Assembly: GCF_004135585.1 (NCBI RefSeq) | Contig: NZ_CP035501.1 | Span: 4,845,501-4,909,500 of the forward strand | DNA: 64,000 nt | Origin: Sphingosinicella sp. BN140058 | GTDB taxonomy: Bacteria; Pseudomonadota; Alphaproteobacteria; Sphingomonadales; Sphingomonadaceae | Direction of reading: 5' to 3' | Shown here: positions 10,290 through 18,249 of the stretch, piece after piece | Layout of the letters: every line of letters begins with the position of its first letter | Position numbering within the stretch: the first letter of the stretch is position 1 | Translations under genes and position numbers: made by a program | Notes under the pieces: model-generated | Told to the model about the DNA's origin: nothing | Database searches by the model: none | What the model saw: the letters and a program-made list of their open reading frames with translations, nothing else

Positions 10290-10627
10290 AGCGTAGATGG
10301 GGTCGCGAACTTGGAGAGCAGGTCTTGAGGGCTGTAGCGAGAGAGGAAGCCGCAGGGATGCCCCATCAGCGGGTCGTCACCTGGTTGGACAACTGGCTCA
10401 TCCCGGAGAAATCAGAAGCGATGTTGGCCAGTTGGGAGCGATCGGAGTTGATGGCTAGATTGTCGCATGTTTCGCCAGACACACTTGAACAATGGTTGCT
10501 GGAAATGTCGGCAAATCAGCGGTCTCATGGTTTGAGGTGTGCGGTTCATGCTTTCGTCGACCGTATGTATCCGCTGCAGGCGGGAGGTCCCCAATCGAAA
10601 TACTTCTTAGTGAACGATGTCGTTTGA
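10286..10627 (+). CDS. Hypothetical protein coupled to the preceding gene
   Basis: 113 residues from ATG 10286 (MKRRWGRELGEQVLRAVARE). It is soluble, Trp- and Leu-rich and predicted helical (VSPDTLEQWLLEMSANQRSH). No known domain recognised. It overlaps the upstream gene by 4 bases. Confidence 0.55.
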   Translation: MKRRWGRELGEQVLRAVAREEAAGMPHQRVVTWLDNWLIPEKSEAMLASWERSELMARLSHVSPDTLEQWLLEMSANQRSHGLRCAVHAFVDRMYPLQAGGPQSKYFLVNDVV

Positions 10628-10681
10628 TATGAAGCGGAAATCTGGGTCGGGTAAATCGTTTGGGAGATTAGCTGGCGCTAT

Positions 10682-11095
10682 ATGGGGCCGACGAACACTA
10701 TTGTTATCGATAGGTGCTGCTTGACGCCCGAGACGCTCCGCGCGGAGTCCGACTCCAAGAAAGCTGCAGTGATGAGCCTCTGTGAGCCGCGGGTTCATGA
10801 TGGCCAAGGGGATGCAACACGGGGCGCTCAGGCGATCTTGGGGCTCAGCTCCCAACAGTGGGATCGGATCATTGAGTTAGATGGTTCCGTTGCGGACGAG
10901 AGGAGAGATAATCTGATGCGCATCGCTTGGACGCTCGCCATCCTAATCCCACGACGCGACGGGCCTACCCACTTGCTGCGTTCATCGAATAGCGTCAGCT
11001 ATCTGTGTGGTCGAGCAGCTTTGTCCGCCATCCTCTCGTCCGCCGAATATCTAACGAAAGCCCGTGAATACCTCGAGGCCGAACTCCAACGCTGA
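10682..11095 (+). CDS. Hypothetical protein
   Basis: 137 residues from ATG 10682; an internal ATG at 10769 is an alternative. The middle (ILGLSSQQWDRIIELDGSVA, then MRIAWTLAILIP) looks like a folded helical domain. No family assigned. Same strand as its neighbours. Confidence 0.5.
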   Translation: MGPTNTIVIDRCCLTPETLRAESDSKKAAVMSLCEPRVHDGQGDATRGAQAILGLSSQQWDRIIELDGSVADERRDNLMRIAWTLAILIPRRDGPTHLLRSSNSVSYLCGRAALSAILSSAEYLTKAREYLEAELQR

Positions 11096-11133
11096 CGCTC
11101 GAGTGCTCTGATGCGAAAGGAAAGCAACGCAGC

Positions 11134-11511
11134 ATGGCTCACCTGCAAAACGAAGACTATGCAGACGACGTCCCGCCGGGCTGGAGGCCGTTACTCGCCG
11201 CGTTGGTGATCGAGTTGGAGCGTGTGCAGCCTGGTTTTAGCATCACCCAGGTGAAGCAGAAATTCGGTGAGCTTCGGGTCTACCTCGAGGCCGGCACGGT
11301 CGAGGCGTTCCATCTTATCGACGATGCTACGCGACAATCGCGGGTGACGTGCGAGGAGTGTGGAAAGAAGGGATCCTTGCGCACCAGCTCTGGGTGGGTG
11401 CAAACGCTATGTGACGAACACTCTCAGCCGGGAACGAGGAAGCTGGCGGAGAGTCTCATCGTAGCTGCTTACAGATTTGTCGACGGCAGGTTTGTCCCAG
11501 TCGAGCGATAG
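11134..11511 (+). CDS. Small Cys-rich zinc-ribbon-like protein
   Basis: 125 residues. The pattern GWRPLLAALV, then QVKQKFGELRVYLE, then SRVTCEECGKKGSLR and GWVQTLCDEH occurs in a widespread family of short uncharacterised proteins. The four Cys/His positions (CEEC...CDEH) could bind zinc. Function unknown. Confidence 0.7.
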   Translation: MAHLQNEDYADDVPPGWRPLLAALVIELERVQPGFSITQVKQKFGELRVYLEAGTVEAFHLIDDATRQSRVTCEECGKKGSLRTSSGWVQTLCDEHSQPGTRKLAESLIVAAYRFVDGRFVPVER

Positions 11512-11557
11512 TCGCCGATCGTGAGCGAGCAACTTAGAAGAAGAACGGAACCAACCT

Positions 11558-12343
11558 TTGCGCCTATGGGTACTCTCAGACCTGCATCTTGAGCAAAGCA
11601 CCTGGGATCTGCCCGAGAGGCGTCCCGAGTACGATGTACTCGTTGCTGCCGGTGATATCCATCGGGCTACGGCCGCGGTACGTTGGCTGTCCGATCGTGC
11701 GGGTGCTAAGCCTGTCGTGTATATCACCGGTAATCACGAATGGTATAGCCCGAGAGCTGACTTCACCATCGAAGATGAGCTGGCTGAGGCACGGGAGCTT
11801 GCTCGCGGAACGCAGGTGAATCTCTTACACAATCAGGAGCTAATTATTGAGGGTGTGCGGTTTCTCGGAACTCCGCTTTGGACCGATTTCGAGTTGACCG
11901 GTGATCCGGCTCGTTCAATGACCTTCGCCCGCCAATGGATGAACGACTACAGTTTGATCTACTCCAGGGTGCATTCGGTGCTGGAACCTACCGAGACTCG
12001 TGCTTGGCACGCGCATTCCCGCGCGTGGCTGGCGGAGCGTCTCGGAGAGCGTCACCCCGATGCTCGCAGGACGGTCGTCGTTACGCATCACCTACCCCAT
12101 AGAAGCTCGATACATCCTCGATATGTTGGTGATCCCCTCACACCGGCGTTCTGCTCGGATCTGAGTAGTCTCGTGGAAGGCGGCACAGTGGATCTTTGGA
12201 TCCACGGTCACACTCACAGCTCATGTGATTATTTGGCGAATTCCTGCCGAGTGCTCTGCAATCCGAAAGGTTGTGGTCCGGTTTCCGGTCGGTTGCGGAT
12301 GGAGAATGCCGCTTTCGACCCAGAATTGGTCATCGACATCTGA
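11558..12343 (+). CDS. Calcineurin-like metallophosphoesterase
   Basis: 261 residues from TTG 11558 (MRLWVLSDLHLEQSTW), where the metal-binding motif starts at residue 8. All motifs of the fold are present: SDLHLE, AAGDIH, GNHEWYS, VVTHHLPH and IHGHTHSS. No signal peptide, so it is cytoplasmic. It should hydrolyse a phosphoester in a two-metal site; the substrate cannot be told from sequence. Confidence 0.88.
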   Translation: MRLWVLSDLHLEQSTWDLPERRPEYDVLVAAGDIHRATAAVRWLSDRAGAKPVVYITGNHEWYSPRADFTIEDELAEARELARGTQVNLLHNQELIIEGVRFLGTPLWTDFELTGDPARSMTFARQWMNDYSLIYSRVHSVLEPTETRAWHAHSRAWLAERLGERHPDARRTVVVTHHLPHRSSIHPRYVGDPLTPAFCSDLSSLVEGGTVDLWIHGHTHSSCDYLANSCRVLCNPKGCGPVSGRLRMENAAFDPELVIDI

Positions 12344-12367
12344 ACAATTCGGGAGCCATGGAAAGGC

Positions 12368-12619
12368 GTGTGGTACGTGAGTAGGAAATTCAAACGGGCT
12401 ATGAACGGAGTTCAGCAGGACCGCCGCTCTCCCGATTATTTGACCGTCCTGACCGAGGCAACTCGAGTATTCGGATCCCGCGAGGCGGCGCAGACGTGGA
12501 TGATCACGCCAGCTTTGGGGCTGGATGGAAGATGCCCGACTGATCTGGTGCGCAATGCGGATGGCCTGACTAAGGTGAGGCTCTTCCTGCAACGGATCGA
12601 GTATGGCGTATATACCTGA
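12368..12619 (+). CDS. DUF2384 (MbcA/ParS/Xre) antitoxin-like protein
   Basis: 83 residues. The sequence LTEATRVFGSREAAQTWM, then LGLDGRCPTDLV and KVRLFLQRIEYGVY is the signature of the DUF2384 C-terminal domain of RES/Xre-type antitoxins, which caps the active site of a RES-domain NADase toxin. It lacks the N-terminal Xre DNA-binding part. No RES toxin follows: the next 440 bases show no such frame. So it is an orphan or truncated antitoxin. The start is uncertain (GTG 12368 or 12377). Confidence 0.7.
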   Translation: MWYVSRKFKRAMNGVQQDRRSPDYLTVLTEATRVFGSREAAQTWMITPALGLDGRCPTDLVRNADGLTKVRLFLQRIEYGVYT

Positions 12620-13062
12620 GGCGGCGTTCGGATATCACTTTGGGCTGAGGCAAAAATGCCGCGCGCGGGTGTCATCTGGTGGCATGCTCTTCAGCGCCAA
12701 AGCTCGGCTTCGTCTCTTAGCTTTAAGTGATTATCTGCGCCCATTCGCCCGTTCGCCGGGACTCGGAGAGGGTGCAAAGTCCAAGCCGCTGGGCGCTCGG
12801 CGTGTCGAATCTTTGTGGCGCAGCCGCTCGTTGGGTAAGCTCGCCGCCGGAAAGAAGTTGCCCTTACCTGGAAAGAGTTTTCCGCTGGTGTGCTGGTGGC
12901 AGCCCGCCGATGAGACCGGCAAGGTAGAGCGAAGCTCGTTGAGCAGGTGTGGGTGAAAGATGGCTGCTTGCGAGTTGATTTAAGCTGAAGTAGCGGCCCA
13001 AGATGGCGTGCCAGTGCCGCGTAGAAGCAGACGACCAATACGCAGCCGGCCATCGGGGACGG
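12620..13062. other. Intergenic stretch, nothing recognised
   Basis: 443 bases between the DUF2384 gene and a convergent small gene. Frames exist on both strands, but their translations are rich in Arg, Ser and Pro and look like shadows. No RES-domain toxin, RNA gene or terminator was identified. Confidence 0.4.
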
Positions 13063-13326
13063 CTAAGCCGAGGGTCCTTCGTGCAGCTGCGCAAGATAAT
13101 GACCTCGAGCTTGTTCAGCCGTCATCCCGCCGAACATCTCTAATCCTTCCTCCAGGTGGCTCGCCGAGCTAGCGCCGGCAGCGAGCAAGGCCCCAGCGCA
13201 GTCCGAGATGGCCATCAGAGCTGGTCCGATGTCCCCGTCGTGTGCAACAAATGCGCGAACCAGGCTCATGAGCTCGCGCGAGATTTCTGCGCTTCTTTGG
13301 GCAACAGCCGCGGGTTCATTCGCCAT
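13063..13326 (-). CDS. Small helical hypothetical protein
   Basis: 87 residues from MANEPAAVAQRSAEIS; a start 10 codons upstream is also possible. Predicted all-helical and soluble (SRELMSLVRAFVAHDGDIGP, then GLEMFGGMTAEQARGHYLAQ). Family not recognised. Confidence 0.6.
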   Translation of the reverse strand: MANEPAAVAQRSAEISRELMSLVRAFVAHDGDIGPALMAISDCAGALLAAGASSASHLEEGLEMFGGMTAEQARGHYLAQLHEGPSA

Positions 13327-13702
13327 CGTGGGCACGATAGTCTGCAGCGGTGCCACTTGGAAGCGGATCCGGATAGAACGGGCCCGACAAACCAGCGCCT
13401 GCCCAGCAGGTATTGGAACGTTGCGCCTTGAGAGCAGGGGACCGCAAATGGCCGGCGGTGGGACAAAGCCGCCGTTCCCGACGGTGGCGGCGAATGACCG
13501 CTTATCTACCCCAAAGCCGTCGTTCGCGGTGCGCCCTGCGAATGACTGCTTTGGGGGATCTTAGCAGACTTAGCGCCGCGGTCCGGCGAATGCCGGCTAT
13601 GGAGCAAGTGACGGATGCACTCGCGCGCGGCACTGACCGGTTCCAAGGCGGGCTTGCATCGGAGCCAGTAGACCTCTCGATCTGGCGCACGCCGGCCTTC
13701 CC
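13327..13702. other. Intergenic stretch with short GC-rich direct repeats
   Basis: The words GGCGAATGAC and GCGAATGACTGC recur with related flanks at 13490-13570. No gene or known element recognised. Confidence 0.3.
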
Positions 13703-13786
13703 GTCGGCCTTCCGCGTAAGCCGACGTTCGCCGCAGTGACCGCGGACCCGGGCCGGAACAGCTGAATCGGGTGGATTCCAGACCTT
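13703..13786 (+). repeat. Array repeat 1, 3' half only
   Basis: Contains GTAAGCCGACGTTCGCC and the 3' module CCGGAACAGCTGAATCGGGT. The 5' GGGTCG part is missing. It is the leftmost member of the directional repeat family. Confidence 0.7.
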
Positions 13787-13840
13787 CGCATCGGAGCGAT
13801 GCTCACGCCAAGAGCTGCGTCGCGCCGAACCGAGAGTCGT

Positions 13841-13980
13841 TTAGATGAGGACGCTGACGTTCGAACCAGGTTCTGAGGTGCCGCTCTCGACCCCTTTCGT
13901 TGCGCGCTTAATGGCCTCCTCGATCTCTCGCAGGATGCCGGCCTTCTTCTCCGCAGGCAACGAGTCGAACTGCGCCTGAG
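13841..13980 (-). pseudogene. C-terminal remnant of a gene cut by an IS3 element
   Basis: The frame reads LTQAQFDSLPAEKKAGILRE then ATKGVESGTSEPGSNVSVLI and a stop. The composition is typical of a real protein end. Its upstream part would lie where the IS3 copy now begins at 13981. The protein is not identified, and the other side of the IS does not continue it. Confidence 0.55.
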
Positions 13981-14015
13981 TGAGCTGCTGCCGGTCTGAT
14001 GGACACTGAGTTAGG

Positions 14016-14876
14016 CTACGCTACCTCAGACAGCTTCTCGAAGTCGATGGGGCTGAGGTACCCCAAGGTCGAGTGTCGGCGCCTCGGATTGTAGAAGCGC
14101 TCGATATAGTCGAACACGTCGGCCTTGGCCTGGTCGCGGGTTCGATAGACCTTCCTGGCGATGCGCTCGGTCTTGAGCGAAGAGAAGAAGCTCTCCATTG
14201 CTGCGTTATCCCAGACGTTGCCTGAGCGGCTCATCGAGCATGATACGCCATTGTCGGCCATCAGCCGCTGGAACTGCTCGCTCGTATATTGGCTGCCTTG
14301 GTCCGAATGGTGGAGCAGGGCGTGCGGCTTTCCGCGACGCCAGATCGCCATAATCAGCGCATCGGTGACGAGCTGCGCGGTCATCGTCTCGCGCATCGAC
14401 CAGCCAACCACCCGCCGCGAGAACAGGTCAATCACGGCAGCGACGTAGAGCCAGCCTTGCGCGGTCCAGATGTAGGTAAAGTCGGCCACCCATTTCTGGT
14501 TCGGCCGGTCGGCGGAGAACTGCCGGTCGAGCACGTTGTCGGCGATGAGCGAACGGGTGCCGTCGTCCTTGGGCAGGCTGCGCCGCCGCGGCCTCGCACG
14601 AAGGCCCTCGAGACGCATCAGCCGTTCGACCCGGTGAAGGCCGCATGAAAGGCCTTCGGCCAGGAGATCGTGCCACACGCGGCGCGAACCGTAGGTGCGG
14701 TCGCTTGCAACGAAGCTGGCACGTACCTTGGCGCCAAGCTTCTCGTCACTCTTCGATCGTGCACTCGGCGCGCGCGTAAGCCAGGCATGAAAGCCACTGC
14801 GCGAGACCCCGAGCGCCTCGCAGATCCACGATACCGGCCAGGTCCCCCGGTGCTTCGCAACGAAGGCGAACCTCAT
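14016..14876 (-). CDS. IS3-group transposase OrfB (DDE integrase)
   Basis: 286 residues from MRFAFVAKHRGTWPVSWICE. It has an HTH_21 region (YGSRRVWHDLLAEG) and an rve core with WVADFTYIWTAQGWLYVA, LLHHSDQGSQYTSEQ and SGNVWDNAAMESFFSSLKTE, ending YNPRRRHSTLGYLSP. The catalytic Asp, Asp and Glu are all present. Normally made as an OrfAB fusion by frameshifting. Confidence 0.93.
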   Translation of the reverse strand: MRFAFVAKHRGTWPVSWICEALGVSRSGFHAWLTRAPSARSKSDEKLGAKVRASFVASDRTYGSRRVWHDLLAEGLSCGLHRVERLMRLEGLRARPRRRSLPKDDGTRSLIADNVLDRQFSADRPNQKWVADFTYIWTAQGWLYVAAVIDLFSRRVVGWSMRETMTAQLVTDALIMAIWRRGKPHALLHHSDQGSQYTSEQFQRLMADNGVSCSMSRSGNVWDNAAMESFFSSLKTERIARKVYRTRDQAKADVFDYIERFYNPRRRHSTLGYLSPIDFEKLSEVA

Positions 14877-14896
14877 ATCGAGTCCTTCGCGAAGTA

Positions 14897-14940
14897 GGCC
14901 GCTGCTTCGGCGTGGAATGATCCCCCGGATCATTCCTGAT
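14897..14940 (-). other. Palindromic insert at the OrfA/OrfB frameshift region
   Basis: Contains the perfect inverted repeat GGAATGATCC-CCC-GGATCATTCC (14914-14936). It separates ...ERDILN-stop of OrfA from the codons for AAAYFAKDSI, which usually follow DIL directly in IS3-group OrfA. Confidence 0.6.
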
Positions 14941-14945
14941 CCGCC

Positions 14946-15203
14946 TCAGTTTAAGATATCGCGCTCCGCCTTCATCCTGGCGAGCTCGCGGCGAAGCCGC
15001 TCAATCTCCTGCTGCTCGGGCTTCAGATTGCCGTGGCCGGGAAACGCCGAGCCGGCATCCGTCTCGAACTCCCGAACCCATTTGCGCAACACGTTCACGT
15101 GCAGATCCAGATCACGCGCGGCCTGGGCCACCGACACCCCACGCTCGCGGACCAGCTTCACCGCCTCAAGCTTGAACTCGCGGCTGTGTCTTCGTCGTTC
15201 CAT
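14946..15203 (-). CDS. IS3-group transposase OrfA, shortened
   Basis: 85 residues from MERRRHSREFKLEAVKLVRE, with an HTH_Tnp_1 domain (ARDLDLHVNVLRKWVREFE) and a leucine-rich helix (IERLRRELARMKAERDIL). It stops at DILN because of a palindromic insert; relatives continue KKAAAYFAK. It binds the element ends. Confidence 0.88.
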   Translation of the reverse strand: MERRRHSREFKLEAVKLVRERGVSVAQAARDLDLHVNVLRKWVREFETDAGSAFPGHGNLKPEQQEIERLRRELARMKAERDILN

Positions 15204-15264
15204 CCATTCCCTCCGATTCCATAAACACCTTATCTCGGTGTCCACGAAACCGGCAGCAGCTCAC

Positions 15265-15389
15265 CGGTCGACCATCTCGATCGGCCGCGCGCCAGCGCCG
15301 AACGTCAGACTGCCGCGCGAAACCTGCCGTTCGCGGTAGCTGCCGGCGATCGACGCGGGAATGACAGGGGAGGGTGGCAACGGGACATC
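15265..15389 (+). repeat. Array repeat 2, 5' end removed by IS3
   Basis: Begins inside the element (CCGGTCGACCATC) directly next to the IS3 end and runs to CAACGGGACATCC. Carries the central GAACGTCAGACTGCCGCGCG word. The missing GGGTCGGAC tip is not on the far side of the IS. Confidence 0.75.
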
Positions 15390-15491
15390 CCTGAGAGATC
15401 AGCTCCACCTGCTCAGGGCCTGACGCCGTCATGACGTGAAGGATCACATTCAGGGTAACCACCTGCAGATGGCGGCAGGTATATGCAGTGA

Positions 15492-16769
15492 TTAGCGCGC
15501 CTCTCCCATCGAGAGCCGCAAGTTGCGGAGCTGCGGCGAGAGGAAGCCGAGTAGCGTGACGACAGCACCAAGAATGCCCAAGGTGACGAACAGCCAGCGC
15601 ACCCCGATCAGTTCGCCGAGCGGCGTTGCAAGCCCGAGCCCGACAGGCGTCGCCAATCCCATGAGCGTGGCAAGAAGCGAGAGAACCCGACCCTGCAGAT
15701 GGTTCGGCACCATCGATTGCAGGAGCGCGGTGAATGGGGCGTTGCCTGCGATATAGGTTAGCCCGCTGAGCGCCCACCAAGCCACCGCGGCCGGGAACAT
15801 CGCTGATGGAGACAAGGCCGTAAGGGCGAGGCTCAGGCAAGAAATTGCGAAGCCCCAGAGAACCCACATGACGTGTCGCCTCGGGGCGACGGTCGCCACG
15901 AGCAGGCCACCCGCGATCATCCCTGCGCCACCGACACTCTCGATGAGCGCCACTTCGCTCGCACCACCGTGGAAATGCTCCTTTACCAAAAGTGGAACGA
16001 GAGTGAAGGATGGCATGACGACGAGGACGATCGCGCCCAGCAGACAATACAAGCGGCGCAGACCCGGGTTTCCCCATACGAAATCGAAGCCCTCGCGAAA
16101 CTCGCGCCAGAGGTTAGGTCTCTGCCCGCTCGGTTCCTTCGTCTGCGGAATCGAATAAACGAGCAACGGCACGATCCCAAGCACAGCTGTAGTTACGTCG
16201 ATAGCGAGCGCATAACCGATCGGCATGAGACTGATTGCCAAGGCACCGAGGGGTGCAGCGGCTACGGTCATGATCCCCGTGAGTGTCTGGTTCAGGCCCG
16301 CCGCACGTGGAAGGAAGCTCTTCGGCACGAGCATGGCCGTGCTAGCATTCGCGGCCGGTTGCTGAAATGCTTGCATGGCGCTGCGGATGAACATCATCAC
16401 GAACAGATGCCAGAGCGCGACAGTGTCGGTGAGAAAGAGTGCGATCAACACCGTCATGCAAATAGCACTGATCAGGTCGGCGGCGATCATGATGGCGCGC
16501 CGGCTCCAGCGATCGGCCAAGGTGCCGCCCAAGGGACCCAGAAGCGCCTGGGGAAGCAGCGCGACCACCCCTGCGATCGCAAGCGCGGACACGCTGCCGG
16601 TCGTGTCTGTGATCCACCAGATCAGTACGAATTGGGTGAGTGCAGAGCCGATCAGCGACAAAGCTTGTCCAACGAACACGGCCCAATAGCGAGTTCGCCA
16701 CCGCGGCCCTGGATCGCCGTGGGGATACGAGATCACTGATGCCGCGCCCGCAGTTGGATCGTCCCTCAC
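15492..16769 (-). CDS. MFS exporter, fourth gene of the efflux operon
   Basis: 425 residues with about 12 hydrophobic segments. Family marks of MFS_3 / EntS-like exporters: RYWAVFVGQALSLIGSALTQ, GGTLADRWSRRAIMI in the first cytoplasmic loop, and TGIMTVAAAPLGALAISLMP. Inner membrane, proton-driven export of an unknown small molecule. The GTG start lies directly after the stop of the outer-membrane factor gene, so it belongs to the same transcript as the RND pump, an uncommon partnership. An array repeat ends about 100 bases beyond its stop. Confidence 0.88.
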   Translation of the reverse strand: MRDDPTAGAASVISYPHGDPGPRWRTRYWAVFVGQALSLIGSALTQFVLIWWITDTTGSVSALAIAGVVALLPQALLGPLGGTLADRWSRRAIMIAADLISAICMTVLIALFLTDTVALWHLFVMMFIRSAMQAFQQPAANASTAMLVPKSFLPRAAGLNQTLTGIMTVAAAPLGALAISLMPIGYALAIDVTTAVLGIVPLLVYSIPQTKEPSGQRPNLWREFREGFDFVWGNPGLRRLYCLLGAIVLVVMPSFTLVPLLVKEHFHGGASEVALIESVGGAGMIAGGLLVATVAPRRHVMWVLWGFAISCLSLALTALSPSAMFPAAVAWWALSGLTYIAGNAPFTALLQSMVPNHLQGRVLSLLATLMGLATPVGLGLATPLGELIGVRWLFVTLGILGAVVTLLGFLSPQLRNLRLSMGEAR

Positions 16770-16771
16770 CC

Positions 16772-18244
16772 TCAGAGGCCCTGTGTCCGCTCTCGCGCAG
16801 GATCGGATCCCGGATCTCCGTGATCGCTTGCACCTCCCCCGAGTGCTCGGAAAAGCGACACGCCACCGGCCAGTTCAGCGCGTTTCACCTCAAGTACGCT
16901 CTGGCGTGCTGAATATTCGGTCCGCTGAGCGTCAAGCAGGTCCAGGCGGCTCTCAAGGCCCGCTCGGAAGCGCATGTTCGTCAGAACGACGCGTCGGCGC
17001 GCCACCGAAGCGGCCTCCTCCTGAGCGATCCGCTGCTTCTCGTAGGTCTCACGGCCGGCGAGTGCGTCGGCGACTTCACGAAACGCGGTCTGGATGGCAC
17101 GCTCGTACGTAGCGACGGCGATGCCGGTGCGGGTTTTCGCGGCCGCAAGCGCGCCCTTCGCCTGAGGCTGCAACATCGGCACCGTCAGCTGGGGAGAAAC
17201 ATTCCAGCTCTGGTTGGCTGCCTCGAAGAGACGGGTGAGACCGAGGCTCGCGAAGCCGAATGCGCCGGTCAGCGAGAGGCTGGGGAACATAGCGGCACGC
17301 GCTGCCCCTACGTCGTAGTTGGCGGCCCTGAGCTCGTGCTCGGCCTGTAAGATGTCCGGGCGGCGCAGCAGAAGATCGGATGGAAGACCGGGAGCAAGCT
17401 GAGTTCGGATTGGCTGCTGCATCAGCCCGACCGGTGATGGGAGATCCGCCGGGGCAGGGCTTCCGACGGCGAGCGTCAGCGCGTTGGTGGCCTGTGCAAG
17501 GTCACGCGTGCGCAGCTGCTGGTCTGCTTCCGCCTGCCGCACCAGCCCCTCCGCCTGGGCAACTTCGGGCCCGCCGACCTGGCCGGCGTCGTGGAGTCTG
17601 CGGGTAAGATCGAGTGAGACACGCCAGTCGGCCAAGGTAGTTCCGGTCAGTCTTAACTGCTCATCCGCCAACCGCTCGTTAAGATATGCCTCGGCGACTG
17701 TTGCGATGATGGCGATCCGCGCGGCGCGCCTGCCTTCATCCGTGGCGAGGTAACGCTCGAACGCGGCCTGCGTCTGCGACCGGATACGCCCGAAAAGGTC
17801 TATCTCGAACGATGTGAGCGCCGCCTGCGCGCCAAACTGACCGAATTCAACGCCATCCCCCGGCCGCTGGTCCGGATCGAGCCCAGCCCCGGCACCGGCG
17901 ATTGACGAAGGCTGGCGTTGCCGCGTGTAGCTGGCCTGGACCTCGCCGGTCGGCCATCTCGCGGCGCGCGTAACACGGAACTGCGCCTGCGCCTCACGTA
18001 CCTGCAGCGTTGCGATGCGCAGGTCGCGATTCTCTGCCAGCGCAATGTCGATTAGACGCTGCAGCCGAGGATCCCCGAACATCTCCCGCCACTGCAGGTT
18101 GACAGGGGGCGCCTCGGTGCCGACTGCGCCGCCGGGATAGGCTGCTGCGATCGGGGCAGGTGGCAACTCGAACTGAGGATTCATCGAGCAGCCTGCAAGC
18201 AGGAGCAGAAGGGTTGCCGAACGGAGCGGACGTTTGGGAGCCAT
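16772..18244 (-). CDS. Outer-membrane efflux lipoprotein, NodT/OprM family
   Basis: 490 residues. Lipoprotein signal MAPKRPLRSATLLLLLAGCS with the lipobox LAGC. Two OEP repeats follow (around IDIALAENRDLRIATLQVRE and RRPDILQAEHELRAANYDVG). It forms the trimeric outer-membrane channel of the tripartite pump. The frame stays open further upstream through the RND gene, but ATG 18244 with its signal peptide is clearly the start. It lies 5 bases after the pump gene. Confidence 0.93.
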   Translation of the reverse strand: MAPKRPLRSATLLLLLAGCSMNPQFELPPAPIAAAYPGGAVGTEAPPVNLQWREMFGDPRLQRLIDIALAENRDLRIATLQVREAQAQFRVTRAARWPTGEVQASYTRQRQPSSIAGAGAGLDPDQRPGDGVEFGQFGAQAALTSFEIDLFGRIRSQTQAAFERYLATDEGRRAARIAIIATVAEAYLNERLADEQLRLTGTTLADWRVSLDLTRRLHDAGQVGGPEVAQAEGLVRQAEADQQLRTRDLAQATNALTLAVGSPAPADLPSPVGLMQQPIRTQLAPGLPSDLLLRRPDILQAEHELRAANYDVGAARAAMFPSLSLTGAFGFASLGLTRLFEAANQSWNVSPQLTVPMLQPQAKGALAAAKTRTGIAVATYERAIQTAFREVADALAGRETYEKQRIAQEEAASVARRRVVLTNMRFRAGLESRLDLLDAQRTEYSARQSVLEVKRAELAGGVSLFRALGGGASDHGDPGSDPARERTQGL

Positions 18245-18249
18245 GTCGG

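Larger units (their letters stand above)
13981..15263 (-). mobile_element. IS3-family (IS3 group) insertion sequence, 1283 bp
   Basis: The ends are inverted: TGAGCTGCTGCCGGTCTGAT then GGACACTGAG at the left, and the complement of TGAGCTGCTGCCGGTTTCGT then GGACACCGAG at the right. IS3-group ends commonly start TGA and carry TGGACAC about 20 bases inside. The flanks show no duplication, and they belong to unrelated sequences (a gene remnant and the interior of an array repeat), so a deletion or recombination next to the element is likely. Confidence 0.85.

Noticed and set aside
12603..12956. A RES-domain toxin after the DUF2384 gene
   Set aside because: The frame has no RES motifs and is basic and low in hydrophobic core residues.
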